Positions 14,393-19,582 of a stretch of 19,582 bases of DNA are shown in pieces. Position 1 is the first letter of the stretch. Every line of letters begins with the position of its first letter. The translations under genes and the position numbers were made by a program. This stretch comes from Bacteroidota bacterium (GTDB lineage Bacteria; Bacteroidota; Bacteroidia; Flavobacteriales_D; Crocinitomicaceae): the NCBI GenBank assembly GCA_024280195.1, contig JAJRQP010000050.1:1-19582 (forward strand), written 5' to 3'. Below the pieces are notes generated by a model. That model was not told the DNA's origin. It did not search any database and saw only the letters and a list, made by a program, of their open reading frames with translations.

Positions 14393-14434
14393 AAACAAAA
14401 AAAGCTCTCAAGTAATTGAGAGCTTTTTTTGTTT
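14393..14434. terminator. Bidirectional intrinsic terminator between nrdA and the ABC permease gene
   Basis: A perfect 19-bp inverted repeat: 14393-14411 (AAACAAAAAAAGCTCTCAA) and 14416-14434, with loop GTAA. The GC-containing core GCTCTCAA/TTGAGAGC is flanked by A-runs and T-runs, so an RNA from either strand forms a hairpin followed by a U-tract. It sits between the convergent stops at 14364 and 14449, exactly where a shared terminator is expected. Confidence 0.93.
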
Positions 14435-14448
14435 TATGAGAATACGTT

Positions 14449-15231
14449 TTACAAATCTCTTTTACTTAAAATCAGTTTAGAAAGAACCAAAAACACAATG
14501 ATGTAACCAACTGCTACAGCTGTTCTAATAGGTTGTGATATGATAAGGTCAAATTGCTCTCTTTCAGCGGACTTTAACATTGCTAATTGTTCCTGGAAGA
14601 TAGGAAATGGAGTTAAGTCTGCAAAGACATTCATCGGAACAAACTGCGATGCGGTTGCTCCTAAAGCAAGAATAAAGATGAATTTAAACACAAATAAAAC
14701 AGCATATATCACAATGGATAATGCTGGTTTTTTTAGCAAAATAGATAAAAGAAAAGCGAGTGTAAAATACCCTAGTGTTTGAATGAAATAAATTCCTACA
14801 AAATAAAATTCATCAAATACAGAAGTAACTTCTTCCGAATAAACAAACCCAAAAAACAGTGCCAAAAGAATCGAATAAAGTGCTACAACAAAAGCTAACA
14901 CAAAGATTACTAAAAATTTAGAAGCGATTACTTGTCCTCTGCTTAATCCGTCAATTATGTTTTGTTTGAATGTTCTAAAATTGAAGTCATTGGTAACAAT
15001 TAAAACAACCAAAATTCCCAACAACATGTTAAAAACACTAGCGACATACGTTACAAAGTTCCAAGTTTTTGGAAACTCCAACGTGTCAGAGCCATTAAAA
15101 ATGGGAGGCAATTCTACTTGTGCAATTCCAAAAATGGCTAAAGGAACCATCACGGCATAAATAATAAGCATTACCCAAAACGTTGAGTAATTTTTCAGCT
15201 TACTGTACTCTATCTTTAATAAATGAATCAT
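14449..15231 (-). CDS. ABC-2 type transporter permease
   Basis: 260 residues with about six hydrophobic segments (roughly 17-38, 60-80, 104-130, 142-166, 169-192, 236-255), typical of ABC-2 permeases of the NatB/bacitracin-exporter kind. After the second helix, NDFNFRTFKQNIIDGLSRGQ (81-100) is the amphipathic segment that contacts the ATPase in this group. The start codon overlaps the ATPase stop by one base (TAATG), so the pair is translationally coupled and should form one inner-membrane exporter. The substrate (sodium, antibiotic, lipid or other) cannot be read from the sequence; no sensor kinase or regulator is adjacent. Confidence 0.87.
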   Translation of the reverse strand: MIHLLKIEYSKLKNYSTFWVMLIIYAVMVPLAIFGIAQVELPPIFNGSDTLEFPKTWNFVTYVASVFNMLLGILVVLIVTNDFNFRTFKQNIIDGLSRGQVIASKFLVIFVLAFVVALYSILLALFFGFVYSEEVTSVFDEFYFVGIYFIQTLGYFTLAFLLSILLKKPALSIVIYAVLFVFKFIFILALGATASQFVPMNVFADLTPFPIFQEQLAMLKSAEREQFDLIISQPIRTAVAVGYIIVFLVLSKLILSKRDL

Positions 15232-16127
15232 TACTTTATAATTTCTAAAAATTGGGTTTCTAAACTTTCTGAATGGGCCTTTAATTGGGATAATACAATC
15301 CCTTTGTCGAAGAAAAATTGATTTACTTTTTCAGTTGTTGTTTCTTCATCAACCTTAACAATCACTTCTGTTTCTGTTTTTTTGAAAACACTCATTTCAT
15401 TGTCCTCATTAATAACCTGCAATAGTTTTTTCATGTCACGAGAAGCTATAATAACATAATTCTCCCCACCTATAATTTCACCAATTGTTCCTTGTTTTAT
15501 AAGCTTACCAAACTTAAGTATGGCAACATGCGTACAGACTTTTTCTATTTCATCAAGAATGTGAGAGGCAATGATAATAGTTCTGTTGTCATTTGCAATT
15601 TTTTGGATTAACTCTCGGATTTCAGCAATTCCCTGAGGATCTAATCCGTTTGTTGGCTCATCTAAGACCAAAACTTCAGGATTCCCCAACAATGCACTTG
15701 CGATGGCTAACCGCTGCTTCATTCCAAGAGAAAATGTTCTGAATTTAGAATCTTTTCGCTCAAATAAATTCACTTCTTTTAAAACAGATTCTATTTGAGA
15801 AAGTGGATTATCAATGTTTTTTATTTTGGCAACAATTTCTAAGTTTCTAACTGCAGAAAGATAAGGGTAGAAATTAGGGGTCTCCAAAAGAGCTCCTATT
15901 TTTCTGCGGTTTTCAGTTTTATCGCTATTATCAAACCAAGAATAACTTCCTGATTTTTGATTTATGACGCCCAAGAGAATACCCAAAGTTGTCGTTTTGC
16001 CACTGCCATTTGGTCCTAACAAACCAAACACAGTTCCTTGTTTAACGTCTAGACTTAAATTGTCCAATGCTTTCACATCTTTGTAGGACTTTGATAAACC
16101 GTTGACTTGAAGAATTGTTGTGCTCAA
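15231..16127 (-). CDS. ABC transporter ATP-binding protein (ABC-2 exporter ATPase)
   Basis: 298 residues. A complete nucleotide-binding domain: Walker A GPNGSGKT (38-45), Q-loop region replaced by E82 in ALLETPNFYPYL, as is usual in BcrA/NatA-type ATPases, signature FSLGMKQRL (132-140), Walker B VLVLDEPT (152-159), and H-loop H189 in IIIASHI. The C-terminal approximately 75 residues are the accessory domain of this subfamily. The start codon must be TTG at 16127: the open frame upstream runs to a stop at 16164-16166 without ATG or GTG, and TTG gives MSTTILQVNGLSKSYKDVKA, which aligns with the normal beginning. It forms a pair with the overlapping permease gene and is divergent from aspS. Confidence 0.92.
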   Translation of the reverse strand: MSTTILQVNGLSKSYKDVKALDNLSLDVKQGTVFGLLGPNGSGKTTTLGILLGVINQKSGSYSWFDNSDKTENRRKIGALLETPNFYPYLSAVRNLEIVAKIKNIDNPLSQIESVLKEVNLFERKDSKFRTFSLGMKQRLAIASALLGNPEVLVLDEPTNGLDPQGIAEIRELIQKIANDNRTIIIASHILDEIEKVCTHVAILKFGKLIKQGTIGEIIGGENYVIIASRDMKKLLQVINEDNEMSVFKKTETEVIVKVDEETTTEKVNQFFFDKGIVLSQLKAHSESLETQFLEIIK

Positions 16128-16148
16128 TGTGATTTTTGTTTTAAGACA

Positions 16149-16177
16149 CCAATATAGGTTTATTTATTTGATGACAA
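16149..16177 (-). promoter_or_regulatory. Candidate promoter of the ABC transporter operon
   Basis: On the minus strand TTG (16177-16175) and TATATTGG (16156-16149, one mismatch to TAnnTTTG) are about 24 bp apart centre to centre, 21 nt before the TTG start codon. Both elements are at plausible spacing. Confidence 0.35.
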
Positions 16178-16208
16178 TAATTTTAGCTAGCTTCAATTAG
16201 ACACATCA

Positions 16209-16242
16209 AATTCTTAATTAATGATTATTAATTCTTAATTAA
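16209..16242 (+). repeat. Direct repeat AATTCTTAATTAA upstream of the aspS promoter
   Basis: AATTCTTAATTAA occurs exactly at 16209-16221 and 16230-16242, a 21-bp period (two helical turns), directly upstream of the TATCTTTG box. It could be a tandem operator or simply part of an A/T-rich upstream element. Confidence 0.5.
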
Positions 16243-16246
16243 CTCT

Positions 16247-16254
16247 TATCTTTG
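16247..16254 (+). promoter_or_regulatory. -7 promoter box of aspS
   Basis: TATCTTTG matches TAnnTTTG exactly and lies 17 nt before the aspS ATG. No TTG is found at the usual -33 position; the repeat AATTCTTAATTAA occupies the region instead. Confidence 0.5.
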
Positions 16255-16271
16255 TCCACTAATTTATTGAT

Positions 16272-18017
16272 ATGTACAGATCTCATACTTGTGGCGAATT
16301 ACGCCCTTCTCATATAGGACAAACAGTTATCCTTTCGGGATGGTTGCAAAAATCACGCGACCTCGGTGGAATGACTTTCATCGATTTACGTGATCGATAT
16401 GGTATCACTCAGCTAGCTTTCAACATGGATGAAAATGCAGAGATTTGTGAGCAAGCAAGAAAATTAGGGAGAGAATTTGTTCTTAAAATTGAGGGTGAAG
16501 TTATTGAACGTTCTAGTAAGAATAAGAATATTCCCACAGGAGAAATTGAGATTAAAGTTGCGAAAATTACCGTTCTAAATGATTCAAAAACGCCTCCTTT
16601 CACGATAGAAGATGAAACGGATGGCGGAGAAGAAATTCGTGCACAGTATCGTTATTTAGATTTGCGAAGAACGACCATTCGTGAGAAGCTTTTATTAAGA
16701 AATAAGGTTGCTTTAGAAACGCGTAAGTATTTAGATTCACAAGAATTTATTGATGTTGAGACACCTGTTTTGATTAAATCAACTCCAGAAGGAGCAAGAG
16801 ATTTTGTGGTGCCAAGTAGAATGAACGAAGGACAATTTTATGCCTTACCCCAATCTCCACAAACATTCAAGCAATTATTAATGGTTTCAGGCTTTGATAG
16901 ATATTATCAAATTGTGAAATGCTTCAGAGATGAAGATTTACGTGCCGACCGTCAACCAGAATTCACTCAAATTGATTGCGAAATGGCATTTGTGGAGCAA
17001 GAAGACATTCTAAACACCTTTGAGGGGATGATTCAACATCTTTTCAGAGAAGTGCGTGGAGTAGAATTGGATGCGAAGTTTCCAAGAATGACCTACGCGG
17101 AAGCAATGGAAAAATACGGTTCTGATAAACCAGATATTCGTTTTACTCTGGAATTTATCAACATGAATGAGGTGACCAAAGGGAAAAATTTCGGCATTTT
17201 TGACGATGCCGAGCTAGTTTTGGCAATCAATGCTCACGATTGCGCGGGTTATACAAGAAAGCAACTCGATAAATTAACCGATTGGGTTCGTCGACCACAA
17301 ATTGGTGCAAAAGGATTGATTTATTTAAAATGCAACGAAGATGGAACCTTTAAATCATCCGTTGATAAATTCTATTCTCAAGAAGATCTTGCAGAATGGG
17401 CAAAAACTGCAAATGCTAAAGCTGGAGATTTACTGTTGCTTCTTAGTGGAGGTACAGACAAGGTTCGCAAGCAGATGAATGAATTGCGTTTACACATGGG
17501 AGATGAATTAGGGTTGAGAAATCCAAATGTATTCAAACCATTATGGGTTATTGATTTCCCTCTGTTAGAGTGGGATGAAGAATCAGGACGTTACCACGCA
17601 ATGCATCATCCATTTACTTCTCCAAAACCAGAAGACATGGATTTAATTGATACTGATCCTGGAAAGGTTCGTGCAAATGCTTACGATTTAGCTATGAACG
17701 GAGTTGAATTAGGTGGTGGTTCTATCAGAATTCACGACAGAGACATTCAATCGCGTATGTTTGACTTACTCGGATTCTCCAAAGAAGAAGCAGAAGCACA
17801 ATTCGGATTCTTAATGTCAGCATTTGAATACGGCGCACCTCCTCACGGTGGTTTAGCATTCGGTTTAGATAGATTAGTTGCAACAATGGGCGGTTCAGAT
17901 TCTATTCGTGATTACATTGCATTCCCAAAGAATAACAGTGGTCGTGATGTTATGATTGACGCTCCTTCTCCTTTGAATAATGAACAAATGAATGAGTTGG
18001 GGTTGAGGTTGAAGTAG
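16272..18017 (+). CDS. aspS: Aspartate--tRNA ligase (bacterial type)
   Basis: 581 residues, full bacterial-type AspRS. It charges tRNA-Asp with aspartate in the cytoplasm. Order of domains: N-terminal OB-fold anticodon-binding domain (about 1-105), class II catalytic core with motif 2 FRDEDLRADRQPEF (218-231), the inserted GAD domain (about 290-410), and motif 3 ending GLAFGLDR (527-534). Q195SPQ is the amino-acid-site loop. In the anticodon domain, L31 in SRDLGGMTFIDLRDR occupies a position where non-discriminating enzymes often have histidine, so a tRNA-Asp-specific (discriminating) enzyme is favoured (inference). The ATG at 16272 gives MYRSHTCGELR, the normal beginning. No terminator hairpin was found downstream. 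Confidence 0.97.
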   Translation: MYRSHTCGELRPSHIGQTVILSGWLQKSRDLGGMTFIDLRDRYGITQLAFNMDENAEICEQARKLGREFVLKIEGEVIERSSKNKNIPTGEIEIKVAKITVLNDSKTPPFTIEDETDGGEEIRAQYRYLDLRRTTIREKLLLRNKVALETRKYLDSQEFIDVETPVLIKSTPEGARDFVVPSRMNEGQFYALPQSPQTFKQLLMVSGFDRYYQIVKCFRDEDLRADRQPEFTQIDCEMAFVEQEDILNTFEGMIQHLFREVRGVELDAKFPRMTYAEAMEKYGSDKPDIRFTLEFINMNEVTKGKNFGIFDDAELVLAINAHDCAGYTRKQLDKLTDWVRRPQIGAKGLIYLKCNEDGTFKSSVDKFYSQEDLAEWAKTANAKAGDLLLLLSGGTDKVRKQMNELRLHMGDELGLRNPNVFKPLWVIDFPLLEWDEESGRYHAMHHPFTSPKPEDMDLIDTDPGKVRANAYDLAMNGVELGGGSIRIHDRDIQSRMFDLLGFSKEEAEAQFGFLMSAFEYGAPPHGGLAFGLDRLVATMGGSDSIRDYIAFPKNNSGRDVMIDAPSPLNNEQMNELGLRLK

Positions 18018-18102
18018 ATAGTTGAACCCCTGTGTGATTCGATAAGAAATTCCCAAAGAACAAACAAAGCTCATCATTTCGTGTGTCCTTTACTATTTGT
18101 TT

Positions 18103-18110
18103 TATCTTTA
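18103..18110 (+). promoter_or_regulatory. Candidate -7 box upstream of the small membrane protein gene
   Basis: TATCTTTA (one mismatch to TAnnTTTG) lies 20 nt before the ATG at 18131, in the 113-bp gap after aspS. No -33 TTG at the expected distance was seen. Confidence 0.35.
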
Positions 18111-18130
18111 AACCCTTCTTATAACTAGAA

Positions 18131-18574
18131 ATGAGCATTTATTTTACACTTGTGTCTTTTATCGATCTCATAGGACTTATTATCGGTCTTTCTCTAGGAC
18201 TGGGGTTAATTATATACAAATGGAAGCAAAAGGCCTCTTTATTTTTAGCCCTTTTTATTCTCTGTTACTCTTTTGGAATTCTTCCTTCAATTCTTATTGA
18301 TTTTCAAATTGAGGATTCATTTTTAACTAATTTATTTATCCAACTCGATTGGAGCTGGTTACTTTTCCTCTTTAAAACAGGTAATTCTTTTGTTCTTGAT
18401 TTTATGTCTGTTTTAAATGTTCTGATATTGTTTGCTGTTTCATTTAATGGGATTTTTCAAGCGCAAATTCAACCTGTTGAAAAGTCAATTGCAGAATCAA
18501 AAGGAAAACAAGCAAAAAACCAATCACCAATTCATAATCAAGGAATTAAACAATTATTAAAAGAAAGAAGATGA
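18131..18574 (+). CDS. Small membrane protein of unknown function
   Basis: 147 residues with about four hydrophobic segments (7-29, 36-57, 66-82 weaker, 88-108) and a hydrophilic, Lys/Gln-rich C-terminal tail (about 112-147). The beginning, with a helix ending in LGLIIYKWKQKASLFLALFILCYS split by a short basic turn, resembles the first two transmembrane helices of membrane-bound AraC-type regulators of Bacteroidota. However, the protein has no DNA-binding domain and is too short for one, so it may be a truncated or divergent relative, or something else. Its stop codon overlaps the start of the S41 protease gene (ATGA), indicating translational coupling and probably a joint role in the envelope. 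Confidence 0.65.
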   Translation: MSIYFTLVSFIDLIGLIIGLSLGLGLIIYKWKQKASLFLALFILCYSFGILPSILIDFQIEDSFLTNLFIQLDWSWLLFLFKTGNSFVLDFMSVLNVLILFAVSFNGIFQAQIQPVEKSIAESKGKQAKNQSPIHNQGIKQLLKERR

Positions 18575-19582
18575 ATAATCAAATTTTTATTACAGCACTA
18601 ATTATCATACTCAGTAATTTTTCTTTTTCTCAACAGGAGGAAAACAACGTTATTAATTATGCAGAAGATTTAAAAATCTATAAAGAAATTGTCGAGACAT
18701 CACATTCTGGTTTATACCTCTATACACCGAAACCTGTTTTTGATTCGATTTTTCAACGAGCAGAAGAAATTGTAAGGACAGAACCACTTTCAAATCGTGA
18801 TTTCTTTTTGTTGATTTCAGACATTCATACACAAATTAGATGTGGACACAGTAGTACTTCTCCGGGTGAAAAAATGTTTGAAAACATAGATACAACAAAA
18901 ATTGTTTTTCTACCTTTTGAAGTGAAATTTATCAAAGACACACTAATTCTAACCAAAGCTTTCAGAAATATTGAAGCAGGAGCACAAATTGTAGCAATCA
19001 ATAGGAAAAGTGTTGAAGAAATCACGAATGATGTCTTTAAAATCTTAAGTTCTGACGGTTATAATGAGACTTTTAAATATCGTCAGTTTGAACAATATTT
19101 TTTCTACTTTTATTTCATGGCCTACGGAGAATCTGATGTTGTCCAACTTGATTACATCCCTTACGATTCAGTAGAGGTTGCTTCACTTGAAATTAATCAA
19201 CTGAATAAGGATGACTTTACTTTTGAAGAAAAAGAGTTAGAACCATATTACCTGTCTTTTATTGATGACACGACTGCTTTATTAACTGTGAATACATTTT
19301 CAACCAATACAAAAATCAATCAATTGAAATTCTTTCGTTTCTTAAAGAAAAGTTTCAAGGAAATAGACAAAAAAGGCACAAAAACACTCATTGTTGATGT
19401 TAGGGAAAATACTGGTGGTGATGATGGAAACGATATGCGATTGGCTGCTTACCTCATCAATAATACTTTTAGTGAAAATAAATTCAGACGTTTGAACACG
19501 ATGAACATTCCAATCTACCCACAACATTTAACAGATGAGTGGAAAGAAATGTTAGGTTTAAAGAAAAAAAGTGATGATAAAA
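18571..19582 (+). CDS. Secreted S41-family peptidase-like protein, 3' end missing
   Basis: 337 codons are open to the right edge without a stop. A signal peptide (MNNQIFITALIIILSNFSFS, cleavage near Q21) predicts export. The N-terminal domain YKEIVETSHSGLYLYTPKPVFDS and the RCGHSST region (90-96) match the pre-domain of tail-specific protease-like proteins. A PDZ-like segment (about 112-200) follows, and then TALLTVNTFSTN and LIVDVRENTGGDDGNDMR (273-290), the conserved core strand and glycine loop of family S41. The catalytic serine and lysine would lie beyond the window, so activity cannot be judged. The normal S41 motif is LRxNxGG; here it is VRENTGG. The gene starts inside the stop of the small membrane protein gene (ATGA). 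Confidence 0.82.
   Translation, partial: MNNQIFITALIIILSNFSFSQQEENNVINYAEDLKIYKEIVETSHSGLYLYTPKPVFDSIFQRAEEIVRTEPLSNRDFFLLISDIHTQIRCGHSSTSPGEKMFENIDTTKIVFLPFEVKFIKDTLILTKAFRNIEAGAQIVAINRKSVEEITNDVFKILSSDGYNETFKYRQFEQYFFYFYFMAYGESDVVQLDYIPYDSVEVASLEINQLNKDDFTFEEKELEPYYLSFIDDTTALLTVNTFSTNTKINQLKFFRFLKKSFKEIDKKGTKTLIVDVRENTGGDDGNDMRLAAYLINNTFSENKFRRLNTMNIPIYPQHLTDEWKEMLGLKKKSDDK

Noticed and set aside
14449..16127. Bacteriocin or antibiotic immunity exporter
   Set aside because: The ATPase/permease pair fits that class, but no peptide precursor, modification enzyme or sensor kinase is adjacent, so the substrate stays open.

Overview
The window looks like a chromosomal segment of a member of the Bacteroidota, most likely order Flavobacteriales (a Crocinitomicaceae/Fluviicola-like lineage is a guess). 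The evidence is the low G+C content, A-rich translation starts without Shine-Dalgarno sequences, several TAnnTTTG-type -7 promoter boxes, the sdhCAB order with a five-helix cytochrome b, the eukaryote-like class Ia ribonucleotide reductase, and a lipoprotein carrying the Bacteroidota-typical CTDxxAxNYxxxAxxxxGSC motif. No phage, insertion sequence, CRISPR array, tRNA or rRNA was seen.

Layout. 1-3797 is transcribed leftward: an LD-carboxypeptidase gene (GTG start), then sdhC, sdhA and the first 39 codons of sdhB, which runs off the left edge. 3897-8034 is rightward: tadA and mnmE (both act on the tRNA wobble position), an exported glutathione peroxidase, a large lipoprotein, and an abutting small c-type cytochrome-like lipoprotein. 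8111-8151 is a perfect 18-bp hairpin between convergent genes. 8176-10477 is leftward: comF, an FAD oxidoreductase whose start codon is the last unit of an eight-copy heptanucleotide repeat, and a bacilliredoxin. 10478-10979 is the only long gene-free stretch and leads into nrdB-nrdA (rightward). These end at a perfect bidirectional terminator at 14393-14434. 14449-16127 is a leftward ABC exporter pair (ATPase with TTG start, then permease, TAATG overlap). aspS (16272-18017) is rightward, followed by a small membrane protein that overlaps (ATGA) a secreted S41-type protease cut by the right edge.

Function. Most of the content is housekeeping: respiration (SQR), dNTP synthesis, translation and tRNA modification, cell-wall recycling and thiol redox. 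I found no clear new multi-gene system. The observations most worth a second look are the heptanucleotide repeat fused to a start codon, the recurrent TAnnTTTn box exactly 4-5 nt before six start codons (predicting leaderless mRNAs), the 18-bp hairpin, the lipoprotein/cytochrome pair, and the membrane-protein/S41-protease pair.
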